In this document: positions 1-10,114 of the stretch, piece by piece
Layout: every line of letters starts with the position of its first letter
Numbering within the stretch: position 1 is the stretch's first letter
Origin: a virus
IMG/VR virus record: IMGVR_UViG_3300025300_000025
Span: 1 to 42,812 of that record
Reading direction: 5' to 3' (one strand)
Length of the DNA: 42,812 nt
Position numbers and translations under genes: made by a program
Notes under the pieces: generated by a model
Told to the model about the DNA's origin: nothing
Databases searched by the model: none
What the model saw: only the letters and a program-made list of their open reading frames with translations

Positions 1-3000
1 CTGTATCTCTTAGTAAGGTTGCTGGCATACCTACCCATTTAGTTAGTGTGCTTGTTGATGATCCGCCAACAGAAGATAGTGCTTCAAAAATTTCCATATC
101 TTTAACATTGTAAAAATACTTTTGTCCATCTTCGTAAGCATGAACATAATTAGCATCTGTAATTGGGTTTCCATCGTTATCAAATTTTCTATTTCTTGTA
201 ACACCCATATTTTCAGCAAGACCCATAGTTTCTAAGTCTTTTAATAATTTTACTGTGCCATCATTTTTAAGTGCGGCTGTCAATATTGATAAAGAGTTTC
301 TAGATATAGCTTCTATTGGGTCTACTGTTATAGGTGTGTCTGCTCCTTTAAGTGGTATATCAAGGGGGTTCTGAGGTAATGCGCCACCTGAAATAGTAGG
401 TGCTTTAATTTTTGCCCTTTCTAATTCCTCTTCTGTCATTGCCATATCTCTGTAATATGGATAGTAATGTGAGTTCGCTATCCATTCAGCCGCTTGCTCC
501 GCAGTGAGTATTCCTTTTTTCTGAGCAAACTCTACTAATTTATTGTTCCAGTTTTGATAGTTTTTGTAAGCCGCTACAACTTCTGGAAATTCTTTCTCTA
601 TTCGTTTTCCTTTTGCTCTATCTGCATCAGTAATTGGAGATGGTATTGCTTCACCAGTTTTAACATTTATCATTTCTGGTCGCATAATCTTTCCATATGT
701 ACCAAAAATACCTACCATGTCAAAATCAGTTCTCTGATAGAGCGGAGCCATAAATTGCATAAAGGCACCATATTCACCAGTTTCTTTACCATTTGCATCA
801 ACAAGCGCCATTCTTTCAATTACTGCAATAGATTCAGATGTTCCATCTTCTGCATTTTCATCTACAACACGATCAGTAACAAACCCCATTGTAAGCATAC
901 CCTGAAACACACCTCTGCTTCTGTCAGCCAATCTTAGATAAGCCATCGTTCTTGTAATAATATTATTATCTAATAATCTAAATGCTCTTGACTGTTCTTC
1001 TGCTTCTTGTTCTGTCCATGCTTTTTTAGTTTTAGGATTAATTCTACCTTCTTGTAAATACCATTCTGGCTCTTGTGCTTTTAATAATTGTTTTTCTACA
1101 GCAGATAATTTATCAACAAAGAGTGTTCTAGCTTGCCTGAACATATACCTAATGTTTTCTACAGGGTTCTGTATAACATCCATGATAGATTCAAACTGAG
1201 TTTTCTTGGTTGTTGATCTACCTACCCTATCTGTAGTTTCTGTTAACCAATCAGGTTCTGCCGTAGCAGCTACTGAAAACTTAGGTATCTCTGGCGTTGG
1301 TGCAGTAGGATCGTTGTTGAAATTGTATGCGGCTTCTATAGCAACGTCTGAGGCATTTAAATTGTAATGGGGTATGTTACCTCTAGGTGTACGCTTAACT
1401 GTTTCTTCAGCATTCTTTACGGCTCTTCTGCGAGCTATTGCTTCACTACTATTACCTTGACTACTATCTCTACGTTTTCTGGAGAATAGAGGTATGTCTA
1501 AAACATTTTGAGTAGGTAAGTTTTGTTCCTGTATAGATGCAGCATCAGCATAATCTTCTACTAGTTGACCATCATTCAGTTGATAGTCGTTGTAGTTATT
1601 AGGATCGTAAACCATAAATACTACATCAGGTTGACCTCTATTAAATGCCATAAATTCCTGTGGATTCCAATTATCTGGTGCTTCGTTTGGATTCCAATTA
1701 AGTCTTGATACTGCTTTAAATCCATTCATGGCATATAAGTCTGGTAGAACAGTATCGAAAGCATCTAGTTTTCTGCCACCTTGTTCAACACCTAAGAATA
1801 AAGAAGCTACACTAGCGTTCTTAATATCTGAAGTAGCATCTTTAAACAAACTTACTAAGTGACCATCAGGTTTTAATGCAAATCCTACACTACCATCCGC
1901 AGATAAAAACATTCTCATATCTTGATATTCTGGTATTGAATATCTATATACAGCAGAGGACTTGGTGTTATTCTCAGCTAACTCCATTGCTTTGCTGAAT
2001 ACATTAGCGTGTTGTGGTTTTAACTCTAGGAAATTAATTGGTGTGACACCAGCAACAAGTAAAGCATTATATGCTGTACTATTTTTCTTAATAGTGTGAC
2101 TAGCGTTTAAGTCTACAGGAACTGTAGTTCCATCACTTAATGTGACTTGAGCATTTCCTCCAGTCTTTCTGGTGTAAGCTCTGGATGGCTTTTTAGAATC
2201 TTCTCTTCTAAAGTTCCTGTCAAACTCTCTTCTGATTTCTTTGACGACATTTGACTTAATGAATCTGCTTTTTCCTTTTGCTTCAAGACCTCGTCTAGTC
2301 TGGGAATAACTTTCTTGAAGTCCACTCCTTCTAACATATTCTCGTCTTGCTCTATCCAAGCTTTCTTGGTCATAATTACCTTCCTTAATTAATCTATCTG
2401 ATATAGTACCATAATCTCTATCATTTGGTTCAATATTGCTTGAACCTAGTTTCTTGTAAAGCTCTTGTTCTGGCTTCCAAATAACTGCTTGAGCAGTAGC
2501 TATGTCAGTATCAATGCCATTCTCTGCTAACACTTCTACTGCACGATTCATAGCTCTTCTTATAAAGATTTTTTGCTGTCCAGTTTTAGGTTGTATGTTT
2601 CCACCAATTATTTGGCTTATAGCTCTAGCCGCTTTATTATCTGCGGCATCTTTATTTGTAAAACTTTTTCCTGTTTCATCTTTTTTAGAAAAATCTCTAA
2701 AGACTTTTACACCAGCTTCTATAGCAGCATCATCATCAGCTTGCATTTCATCATAATCAATATCAAGACTTTCTGCTCTTTCTCTTGATAAAGATTTTCT
2801 TAGTGTTGCTATATTTTTATTTAATACATTTGGATTACCATCAATCAACGTACCTGTAATCCTACCCCATGTACGCATGAACCAACGATCCATAGTAACT
2901 GTGTCGAAATTGCCTATTAAGTTTGGATAGAAAGCTCCTCCAATTTTTGATCCAAAAATACTGCTAAATAATAAAGATTCTGTTACTAATTCTTTTGAAA

Positions 3001-6000
3001 CTTTGAATCCCATATATCTCATTTGCTTAACTGTAAAATCAGTTTCTAAAATATCTAAAGTCTTTGTAATGCCATAGTTCTCTATTAATTGATTAAGGGC
3101 ATTAAAAGCTTGTTTCATTTGATTAGATGTTGTACCTGTTCCTTCTACTGGAAATAACCCTGTTTGCTTGTAGCCTTCATAAATTTTATTTGCAAAATCT
3201 AAATTACCCTCTACTGTTTGACCATTAGATGTAATAGCTATTGCAAGTTTGTATGCTTTTTCGTTAATTTCATTATCTGCTAACTCAGGATAGATAACGG
3301 ACATATTAGATATCAGTCTATCTAAAGAATCTTTATACCAATCTTCAATGTTACCTTCTGCACTTAAACCAGTTTCAACTTCTGCCGCAATTATTCTGGC
3401 AATAGTTTCTAAGTTATCATCAGTAAACTTATCTAAAGGTTTGCCATGTGTTTTTATAGCAATAGCTTGTAACTCTTTTACAATGTCAGCTATTTTTACT
3501 GAGTTTGGCGGCTTCGCTTCAATTGACGGATCATATAATAAAGATAGGGAAGATACAGGTTTTACCTTGTCATCTAAATCTATTCTTCTCACAGAGAAAG
3601 CGGGAACATCAGTCTCCCTATCTGCTGCCTCTAAATTTTCTATTTCTTGTTCTAGATAATAAGCTTCCCGTTCTAATTTCATACGAGTATAAGGTGACAT
3701 TTGATCCTGACTTAGCTGACCTCGTTTAAAATTAAGAACTTGTGTTAATTGATATATTCTATTTTGTAGATTGGATGGTCCTAAACGTATGCCTTGTTCT
3801 TCTCGCATTTTTTCGGCTGTTCTATTTCTATCGGGTTGTAGACGTACACCATCTGGTCCAAATAGTTCTCCTTGCCTAGAGAATAAAGGAACATCTCCTT
3901 CTTTTTTAAAGACAGTCGGAAAATCTTCTATAGCTTCAAGATGTCTACCTGTACCAACTACGGCTTTTAAAAATCTTACCGCTTCATCTTTTTTCTTTTC
4001 TGAAACTAATGCACCATCACCAGCTTCATATATAACTTTTCCTAAATCTGTAATTTCTCCTTCATTATGTAATTGTTCTATTTCATATACTGCTGCTTGT
4101 TTAGCTTCTTTTAAATTATTTGCATATAAACCTATAATTTCATTACCAATATATCTTTTATCATTTATAAGCATTGCATATTCTTGACCTTCGTAAAGAC
4201 TATCATCTCTATATAGTTCAACATCTACACCTAAGATTTTTCCTACATTTATATTGCCTTCTACAAATTCATCTTTAACTATTTTAAAGTCACCTATTTC
4301 TTTAATAGCTTTAGGAGCTTGGTTTAAATAACCCAAACCAAAAATATTTCCTTTACTTCCAACTTCAGTTTCTAATGGAGTCCAAAATAATCTTTCATCT
4401 GGTTTTGTTTTTACAGAAAATGCAGGTGTAGGTTGCATTGATGCAAAAGGATTGTAACCACCTAGTCCAGATGGAGTTTGATCTATATCTCTGAGTGTTC
4501 TTACTTGTCCTCTGGTTCTTCTTCCTACTCTGCCAGATTCAATATCAGCAAATAGGTCTGAAGCTTTCTGATAACCTGAATTACGAAATGCCTGACCCAT
4601 TGATTTAAAGAATTGAATAACTTTTTGAAATATAGTTTCTGCTTTAGGTGGTATATCAGGTTTAATATTTCTTGCTCTGTATAATTCTGCTATAGCTTCT
4701 TCAACATAAAGTTCTTCTGCTTTATACGGATATTTTTCTTCTAGGATTTTAAATGTAGGTTCATTTATCTCTAGTGACCTTTGATAAAAAGTTTTACCTG
4801 CAAACTTAGAATCAAATGTAGCTGGAACTTTTCTTGTCTTAGCTAACTTTCTAAGATATTTATATTCTTTTTCTGTAATTAAATCTTTAGCACGAAGTGC
4901 ATGGATCATTTCGTGATTTATTATTTTATTAAGAGCATTTTGTATTTCTTGATCTGAGGCATTGCCATCTGGATTAACAGCATTTAAAGAAACATATACA
5001 ACATCATTTATTCTATCGTACTCACCTTCAGCATCTTCTGTTTTTGTAGGATCAAGAGCAATCTTATCATCAACTTCTACAAGACCTGTAGGTGATAAAA
5101 TATCGTTACTAATAACTATGCCTGTTTCTTTAAGTCCTGTTTTGTTTAATATCTTTCTAGCTTCTTTAGCAAACTTATTAGTCTTACCTTCTTCTAGTGC
5201 TTCAGCATAATTAATTTGTTGTTGTTCTATTTCTGTTGGTGGCAACAACTTAGCTTGCTTAACTTCTTCTTCTGCAACCATCTCGTCTATCATTTCAGGT
5301 GGAAGTTTGCCTTCAGCTTCTAGCCTTGTTCTATATTCTGTAGGTGTTTCATTAAAACCTTCTGACCTGCGAGCAATCTCAAACTCAAAATTATTTACCA
5401 GTCTATAGTTTTTAGTGCCTTCTATGCGTTCAGCTCTTCCACTATAAACAAGATCATCAAGAAATCGTTGGTCTTTGCCTAATGCTTGTAATGATTTTAA
5501 ATCAAACGTAGATAATTGATCGCCAGCTTTAGCGACAAACTCATCAGTTTCTTCTGCTGTGTGTTTTCTAGTTCTGAAATCAGGGAATGGGAGTGCTTTA
5601 GTAAAGGGAGGTAGCGCATCAAGTCTTGCTAGAAATAATCTTCTAGCTCCTTCAACCTTAGTGTTAGCTATATTCTCTATGCCAGTCCATTTCTTGGCGG
5701 CATACTTTACGGCAGGGTCATTGAAGTTAAGCTCTATATTTTTCATAGCCGCAACTTCTTTGATAAATTGATTACTTATACTAGGATTAGTTAAAGCTGA
5801 CTTAGATGCTCTAAATGCAATATCTGACATTTCTTTAAGTAATTGATTAAAGTCTTGAGGGTTTAAAGCTTTTTTAGCTTCTTCTAATGTATATGTTTCT
5901 TTTAAAGGTAAGCCTTTCTTTTTTAAATGTGCAGAAGCCCTGTCTAAGTTAGTTCTCTTAGATGTTAATGGATCAAGTTTATTAAGTTTCTTTCTTAATC

Positions 6001-7474
6001 TTTTATTTTGTTTTTGTATCTGCTCAACAGACCTAGTTTTATTTCTAGATAATAATTCTTTTGAGTTATCTGTTATTTGTTTTTCTATTTTAGTCTGTTC
6101 TTCTGCTTGTTTCTGTCTAGCAGTAGAAAGATTAATATCGTAGTTCATTAATACTTGCAAAGGAACTTCAGTAATATTTTTATTATTTAATCTTTTTCCT
6201 ATTGCTAAACCAGTAGAACTGTTAATCAAACCTAGATTGTATAAGTCATTTTCTACTTTATTGTTTTCAACTTTGTTGTTGTACTCGTTAATAATCTTAT
6301 CTTTTCCAACAATAGCTTGTGTTTCGTTTTCAAAAGTATCCAATCTTTTGTTTTCTTGTAAGTCTATTAAAGAAAATTTTCCATCAGCATCTCTAGATAT
6401 TTCTATGTTTGGTGATGGTCCAATCTCATCTGGTAGTTCAAGTTCTGGTCTTACTGTAGCATCTTCTGGTTGTACTATATCTAGTGTGCCTTGAGCTTGT
6501 GCATCTAAAAATATTTTTCTTTTGTTTGCAAAATCTTTTTCTTCTATTTTTCTGTATCTCTCTTCAGCATCTTTTAAGTAAGAATCAGTAACACTTCTTT
6601 TTCTGCCACTCATACTTTTTAATACAAGGTTAGCTGTACCACCTATAATACCGCCAATAGTAAACTCATCAAATACACTCTCGCCTATTGGTAGCTCATC
6701 ACTATATAAACCAGCCGCAGTAAAATCTTGCAAGTAACTAGCCATTACTTCTTGACCACCTTCTTGAACTGCACCAGTACCAAAGTATTTAATAGCTTGC
6801 ATTATTTTGTCTTTAGTTTCTGGGTTACGCAATGCTGTCTTAGGAACTTTCTTTAAGAAACTAGTTATAGGCATTAGCTCTGTTAGTCCAATAACACCGC
6901 CAGTTAATGTAGCTAATGTTTCTGCAATAGGACCTACATCTTCACCAAGCTCTTTAGCCATCTGTATTCTATCTGCTTGTTCTGACATACCAGCAGGTAC
7001 AGCAAGAGCCGCAGGTAATTGAAATGTAGGGCTAGCTAAATCCATACCAAGAAAAGGTCTTGTTACTGCTTTTCTTCCTACTGATAAAGCTCTACCTGCC
7101 ATACCTGCACCTAAGAATGGCACAAAAGAACCAATACCTTCACCTAACTTAGTAGTAAACTTGTCTGCATATAAAGGATCAGCCGCAAGAAAAGAATCTT
7201 CTCTTAAAGATTTTTGTAATCCACGCAAGCCTTTTAATGTCGCACTATCATCGCCAATATCAGCTAGTGCAACTAATCCTTCAGGCACACTTAAAGCTAG
7301 ACTAGCAGCACCTCTAGGTATTGCTTTTAAAAACTCACCAGCTTGATCTAATGCGCTAGTATCATCTAGGTCTACACCATATCTATTTTTGACAGCAGTA
7401 ACTAACCGCATCCTTTCAGTAGGATCAGTTGGTATCTTTATTTTTTTACCATCTGGTAAAGTAAAGTTAGCCAT
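1..7474 (-). CDS. Giant polyvalent virion protein, 3' end outside window (2,491 codons visible)
   Basis: An uninterrupted reading frame starts at ATG 7474, two bases after the preceding stop, and is still open at the left edge, so the C-terminus is missing. The start MANFTLPDGKKIKIP is followed by a glycine-rich hydrophobic stretch (about residues 110-127) that could contact membrane. A zinc-metallopeptidase motif HEMIH lies at residues 854-858. A region around 1517-1535 contains VTMDRWFMRTWGR, a block I associate with large phage polyvalent proteins. Residues about 1820-1975 resemble an acetyltransferase-like (GNAT) module (weak). The last visible residues (KWVGMPATLLRDT) resemble the start of the large-polyvalent-protein domain LPD38. 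Five P-x-F-S-[VR] motifs (Phe at 1019, 1198, 1293, 1997, 2066) sit at apparent module boundaries. Its place as last gene of the ejection-protein block suggests it is carried in the virion and injected; that role is inference. Confidence 0.85.
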   Translation of the reverse strand, partial: MANFTLPDGKKIKIPTDPTERMRLVTAVKNRYGVDLDDTSALDQAGEFLKAIPRGAASLALSVPEGLVALADIGDDSATLKGLRGLQKSLREDSFLAADPLYADKFTTKLGEGIGSFVPFLGAGMAGRALSVGRKAVTRPFLGMDLASPTFQLPAALAVPAGMSEQADRIQMAKELGEDVGPIAETLATLTGGVIGLTELMPITSFLKKVPKTALRNPETKDKIMQAIKYFGTGAVQEGGQEVMASYLQDFTAAGLYSDELPIGESVFDEFTIGGIIGGTANLVLKSMSGRKRSVTDSYLKDAEERYRKIEEKDFANKRKIFLDAQAQGTLDIVQPEDATVRPELELPDEIGPSPNIEISRDADGKFSLIDLQENKRLDTFENETQAIVGKDKIINEYNNKVENNKVENDLYNLGLINSSTGLAIGKRLNNKNITEVPLQVLMNYDINLSTARQKQAEEQTKIEKQITDNSKELLSRNKTRSVEQIQKQNKRLRKKLNKLDPLTSKRTNLDRASAHLKKKGLPLKETYTLEEAKKALNPQDFNQLLKEMSDIAFRASKSALTNPSISNQFIKEVAAMKNIELNFNDPAVKYAAKKWTGIENIANTKVEGARRLFLARLDALPPFTKALPFPDFRTRKHTAEETDEFVAKAGDQLSTFDLKSLQALGKDQRFLDDLVYSGRAERIEGTKNYRLVNNFEFEIARRSEGFNETPTEYRTRLEAEGKLPPEMIDEMVAEEEVKQAKLLPPTEIEQQQINYAEALEEGKTNKFAKEARKILNKTGLKETGIVISNDILSPTGLVEVDDKIALDPTKTEDAEGEYDRINDVVYVSLNAVNPDGNASDQEIQNALNKIINHEMIHALRAKDLITEKEYKYLRKLAKTRKVPATFDSKFAGKTFYQRSLEINEPTFKILEEKYPYKAEELYVEEAIAELYRARNIKPDIPPKAETIFQKVIQFFKSMGQAFRNSGYQKASDLFADIESGRVGRRTRGQVRTLRDIDQTPSGLGGYNPFASMQPTPAFSVKTKPDERLFWTPLETEVGSKGNIFGLGYLNQAPKAIKEIGDFKIVKDEFVEGNINVGKILGVDVELYRDDSLYEGQEYAMLINDKRYIGNEIIGLYANNLKEAKQAAVYEIEQLHNEGEITDLGKVIYEAGDGALVSEKKKDEAVRFLKAVVGTGRHLEAIEDFPTVFKKEGDVPLFSRQGELFGPDGVRLQPDRNRTAEKMREEQGIRLGPSNLQNRIYQLTQVLNFKRGQLSQDQMSPYTRMKLEREAYYLEQEIENLEAADRETDVPAFSVRRIDLDDKVKPVSSLSLLYDPSIEAKPPNSVKIADIVKELQAIAIKTHGKPLDKFTDDNLETIARIIAAEVETGLSAEGNIEDWYKDSLDRLISNMSVIYPELADNEINEKAYKLAIAITSNGQTVEGNLDFANKIYEGYKQTGLFPVEGTGTTSNQMKQAFNALNQLIENYGITKTLDILETDFTVKQMRYMGFKVSKELVTESLLFSSIFGSKIGGAFYPNLIGNFDTVTMDRWFMRTWGRITGTLIDGNPNVLNKNIATLRKSLSRERAESLDIDYDEMQADDDAAIEAGVKVFRDFSKKDETGKSFTNKDAADNKAARAISQIIGGNIQPKTGQQKIFIRRAMNRAVEVLAENGIDTDIATAQAVIWKPEQELYKKLGSSNIEPNDRDYGTISDRLIKEGNYDQESLDRARREYVRRSGLQESYSQTRRGLEAKGKSRFIKSNVVKEIRREFDRNFRREDSKKPSRAYTRKTGGNAQVTLSDGTTVPVDLNASHTIKKNSTAYNALLVAGVTPINFLELKPQHANVFSKAMELAENNTKSSAVYRYSIPEYQDMRMFLSADGSVGFALKPDGHLVSLFKDATSDIKNASVASLFLGVEQGGRKLDAFDTVLPDLYAMNGFKAVSRLNWNPNEAPDNWNPQEFMAFNRGQPDVVFMVYDPNNYNDYQLNDGQLVEDYADAASIQEQNLPTQNVLDIPLFSRKRRDSSQGNSSEAIARRRAVKNAEETVKRTPRGNIPHYNLNASDVAIEAAYNFNNDPTAPTPEIPKFSVAATAEPDWLTETTDRVGRSTTKKTQFESIMDVIQNPVENIRYMFRQARTLFVDKLSAVEKQLLKAQEPEWYLQEGRINPKTKKAWTEQEAEEQSRAFRLLDNNIITRTMAYLRLADRSRGVFQGMLTMGFVTDRVVDENAEDGTSESIAVIERMALVDANGKETGEYGAFMQFMAPLYQRTDFDMVGIFGTYGKIMRPEMINVKTGEAIPSPITDADRAKGKRIEKEFPEVVAAYKNYQNWNNKLVEFAQKKGILTAEQAAEWIANSHYYPYYRDMAMTEEELERAKIKAPTISGGALPQNPLDIPLKGADTPITVDPIEAISRNSLSILTAALKNDGTVKLLKDLETMGLAENMGVTRNRKFDNDGNPITDANYVHAYEDGQKYFYNVKDMEIFEALSSVGGSSTSTLTKWVGMPATLLRDT

Positions 7475-7476
7475 AT

Positions 7477-8733
7477 TTATTGCACAGTAGCAGCATCAAT
7501 TGCAGACGCATCTGATTGTTGTGATGCTTCTATTCCAAGCTCAAGACTATAAGCATTATTTACTTCAGCCAGTCGTTTAGCCGCTTCAGTTGCACCAGCT
7601 ATATTATTAGACTCCATCATAGCTGTTATTTGTGCAGATAAAGTAGAAGCTAGTTTATACAACTGATCAGCTTTATTGTACTCACCTTGAGAGTTATAGT
7701 AATTAACTTTAGCTTGTATTTCTTGTAATTGAGCTTCTACAAGTGGAGCTTCTCTTTTCCTAGTTTGTATATCACTTGCTATACCACTAAGACCTTTGGC
7801 TAACTCGCTAGTATCCCTAGCACCCATGAGGGCAAACCCCATGCGAGCCATATCATAAGGATCAAACCCAGTTTCGCTGCCTCTAGGTACAGAATCCCCA
7901 GACTCACTAGTAAGCCCGTTTCCAACATCTCCCTGAGTATCATCTATTTCTCCAGTTAAATCGCCATCTCCAAGACCGCTTGCATAAGCTATACCTCCTA
8001 TACCGCCAGCAAGACCAGCTCTTCTTTGAATTATGCTTCCTAATTTGCTTGCTGGAATGCTTTTACCCGGAGCAACTCCCATTCTTTTTAAATATGCCGC
8101 TTTCATTTTTGGAGACATTCTATTAAAAGCAAATTTACCTATTGGTTCTGATACTTTTTTTGCATAACCAGCACCAAATCTTTTTGCTAATGCAGGTATT
8201 CCATATCTTCCTAAAGCCCATAAACCTTTAGCTCCAAGACCAATAGGATTAAACATAGTTGCGGCAGTTAATCCTGTAAGACCTGCTTTAGTCAAATTTA
8301 TACTCCCATCTGGATTACGGAAACTATACCACGCTGGTGAACCACCTCTTTCTTCTGGTGAACCACCTTCTTGGTAGCCAGTCCTTCCGCCTTGAGCCAT
8401 AAGTGCGGGCATCCCACCTGATGAAGTAATTTCGGATGAGGAAGGCGGAACACCCGCTAAACCTTGTGGACCTCCTGCTAAATCTTGAGCGCCTCCTGCT
8501 AAACCTTGTGGACCTCCTGTAAAATTAGCAACAACTTCATCCGCTACAGTAGTGCTTGGTTTTTCCATTGCCACTCTTTCAGCGTTATACGCTTTTTCTA
8601 ATAGTGTTCGTCTTTGTATTTCACTGAGAACTAAATAAGAAGGGTATCCGGCATCAGGATTATTGACCATTTGTGCCAGTTGATCTTTAGGCACATATTC
8701 TAACTCTGCTGCTGCTTCTATTAAGTTTGCCAT
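7477..8733 (-). CDS. Probable internal virion / ejection protein (418 aa)
   Basis: ATG overlaps the previous stop (TAATG). The N-terminal 70 residues are charged and helical. They are followed by a Gly/Ala-rich segment with three near-identical eight-residue repeats (GGPQGLAG type, residues 73-94) and the motif AQGGRTGYQEGG at 113-124. Residues about 145-275 are rich in hydrophobic glycine/alanine helices that look membrane-interacting, and the C-terminus is helical and polar. I recognise no enzyme. Position between another internal-protein candidate and the giant polyvalent protein, plus a GGRxGYQ motif shared with the LysM protein, suggests a particle component delivered at infection. That is inference from context. 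Confidence 0.7.
   Translation of the reverse strand: MANLIEAAAELEYVPKDQLAQMVNNPDAGYPSYLVLSEIQRRTLLEKAYNAERVAMEKPSTTVADEVVANFTGGPQGLAGGAQDLAGGPQGLAGVPPSSSEITSSGGMPALMAQGGRTGYQEGGSPEERGGSPAWYSFRNPDGSINLTKAGLTGLTAATMFNPIGLGAKGLWALGRYGIPALAKRFGAGYAKKVSEPIGKFAFNRMSPKMKAAYLKRMGVAPGKSIPASKLGSIIQRRAGLAGGIGGIAYASGLGDGDLTGEIDDTQGDVGNGLTSESGDSVPRGSETGFDPYDMARMGFALMGARDTSELAKGLSGIASDIQTRKREAPLVEAQLQEIQAKVNYYNSQGEYNKADQLYKLASTLSAQITAMMESNNIAGATEAAKRLAEVNNAYSLELGIEASQQSDASAIDAATVQ
8452..8517 (-). repeat. Three tandem copies of an 8-residue Gly/Ala repeat
   Basis: This in-frame tandem repeat lies inside the 418-residue virion protein (residues 73-94). The units read GGPQGLAG, GAQDLAGG-like and GPQGLAG, and the DNA repeats as cctgctaaa(c/t)cttg blocks. 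It probably forms a flexible linker and is a likely site of copy-number change. Confidence 0.75.
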
Positions 8734-9647
8734 TATGATCCCATCCCTTTCATTAAACCAAGACTACCCAATCCCAATCCAGCCATTGTCTGGAATAACC
8801 CCGGCTGTCGTTGATAAGTGCTTGTTGTTTGCGATTGCGGCATTGGCATTCCACGAATAAGGCTGCTGTAGAAACCAAGTTGCTCTTGCGGATAACGTCT
8901 TTGTCTCTGGAAATCTTCGTAACCCATATCAAGTCCTGCTTGTCGCATTGCTCTTTGTTGCATACCGACACCCTGTAATGCCTGTATTCTTTGCATTGCA
9001 TCAGCTTGTCTGGCTTGCCCTAATCCCATTTGAGCTTCGCCAGCCATAAGACCATAACGACTGGATACATCATAGGCACCCTGTTGAGCCGCTCTTTCTC
9101 TTTCTAATTGTTGTTGAGCCGATTCAAATGCTCTTTGGCTTCCTCTGGTTTGTATATCACCGAGTTGTGTTCCTAGATTACGTTGTCTTTCCGCTTGCAT
9201 GATGGCTTCACGATAACCGCCTAAACCGCCTGATTGGGTTGCTAAATCAGCCACCCTGTTAGACATGATATCTGATTGTCGTCTAGCTTCTCTTTTCTCG
9301 ACATCAATGACATTCTGTTGATAAGGCGACATGAACCTGTCAAGATTTTGCTCATAACCCATTGGGGAATAACCACCAATGCCAGAAAATCTTTCCCCTG
9401 CTTGCGTAAATTGTTGCGGGGTACCGGCTCCAGCATATCCGCGAGTCATCGCTTGAGATTGAATCTCATCGGGGGAAAAATATCCTAATCGTTGACCGCC
9501 ATAAGGAGTATAAGGTTGTAAGGACTCTGTTTCAGCCCTTCTCATTGCCCTTTTTACATAAGGCTCTGCATATGGCGGCAATGTTTGCTGCTGTACAGTA
9601 GTTGTTGTTGGTTGCGCTGGTGCGCTACTTCCTCCTCCACCTGACAT
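8733..9647 (-). CDS. Internal virion protein, T7 gp14-like in style (304 aa)
   Basis: ATG at 9647 directly overlaps the preceding stop (TAATG). The protein starts with a Gly/Ser/Pro/Thr-rich leader (SGGGGSSAPAQP), then a long Gln/Arg/Ala-rich helical body (about residues 90-250), and ends in a short glycine/methionine hydrophobic tail (LGLGSLGLMKGMGS). Marine podoviruses commonly have a protein of this composition and length just before their giant internal protein. I infer a DNA-ejection role, possibly in the channel across the cell envelope. There is no catalytic motif. Confidence 0.7.
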   Translation of the reverse strand: MSGGGGSSAPAQPTTTTVQQQTLPPYAEPYVKRAMRRAETESLQPYTPYGGQRLGYFSPDEIQSQAMTRGYAGAGTPQQFTQAGERFSGIGGYSPMGYEQNLDRFMSPYQQNVIDVEKREARRQSDIMSNRVADLATQSGGLGGYREAIMQAERQRNLGTQLGDIQTRGSQRAFESAQQQLERERAAQQGAYDVSSRYGLMAGEAQMGLGQARQADAMQRIQALQGVGMQQRAMRQAGLDMGYEDFQRQRRYPQEQLGFYSSLIRGMPMPQSQTTSTYQRQPGLFQTMAGLGLGSLGLMKGMGS

Positions 9648-10114
9648 TATTTTATCTCCTTAAATTTCATTTCAAAATGAACATGGCTTTCTTTCCAATG
9701 ATCATTCTTTTTTGTTGACCAATGAGAAAAGCCTTTCCTTCCCATTGCTTCTATACCATTACATTTATTATCTTTAGCCCAACTATTTAAAATAGGTCTG
9801 CCGATTTCAATCCATTCCTGCATATTCTTACCGGCTAATTGAGAAATATTTAACATTTTCAATCCTGTAGGATAGTAAAGAAAAGTAGTCACTACACACC
9901 CTTTAATAACATCTTCTTTTTCATCAAAAGCTATCCATAAAATGGCTTCATTTTTTATAATTTGTTTATAAATAGTATCTGGGGTGTGCCTTCCATTAGA
10001 TCGTTTACATGATCTTTCCAAATATTTTTTTATATCCTTCCATACTTTAAAAATATCATTAGGCAATATTGCTGAAAATTTTATTTCATCCATTTCTACA
10101 GCCGTTTGGTTCAT
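9647..10114 (-). CDS. GNAT-like (acetyltransferase-fold) virion-associated protein (155 aa)
   Basis: The ATG overlaps the stop of the LysM protein (ATGA). The pattern is that of small phage GNAT-fold proteins: a hydrophobic strand with acidic loop (ILWIAFDEKEDVIKGCVV), then a C-terminal G-I-E-A-M-G-R-K-G-F block (about residues 122-131) ending in a beta strand (HVHFEMKFKE). Similar small proteins sit beside internal virion proteins in many marine podoviruses. I cannot show an intact acetyl-CoA site, so activity is doubtful and the role may be structural. Confidence 0.55.
   Translation of the reverse strand: MNQTAVEMDEIKFSAILPNDIFKVWKDIKKYLERSCKRSNGRHTPDTIYKQIIKNEAILWIAFDEKEDVIKGCVVTTFLYYPTGLKMLNISQLAGKNMQEWIEIGRPILNSWAKDNKCNGIEAMGRKGFSHWSTKKNDHWKESHVHFEMKFKEIK

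Noticed and set aside
2137-2373. Minus-strand 78-codon frame inside the giant gene
   Set aside because: It is in a different frame from the giant protein, whose frame is open across it and shows coherent protein features; no sign of independent initiation.
554-7346. Many plus-strand open frames of 60-140 codons opposite the giant gene
   Set aside because: They lie antisense to one continuous minus-strand frame, have Ser/Phe/Ile-rich compositions typical of shadow frames and lack ribosome sites.
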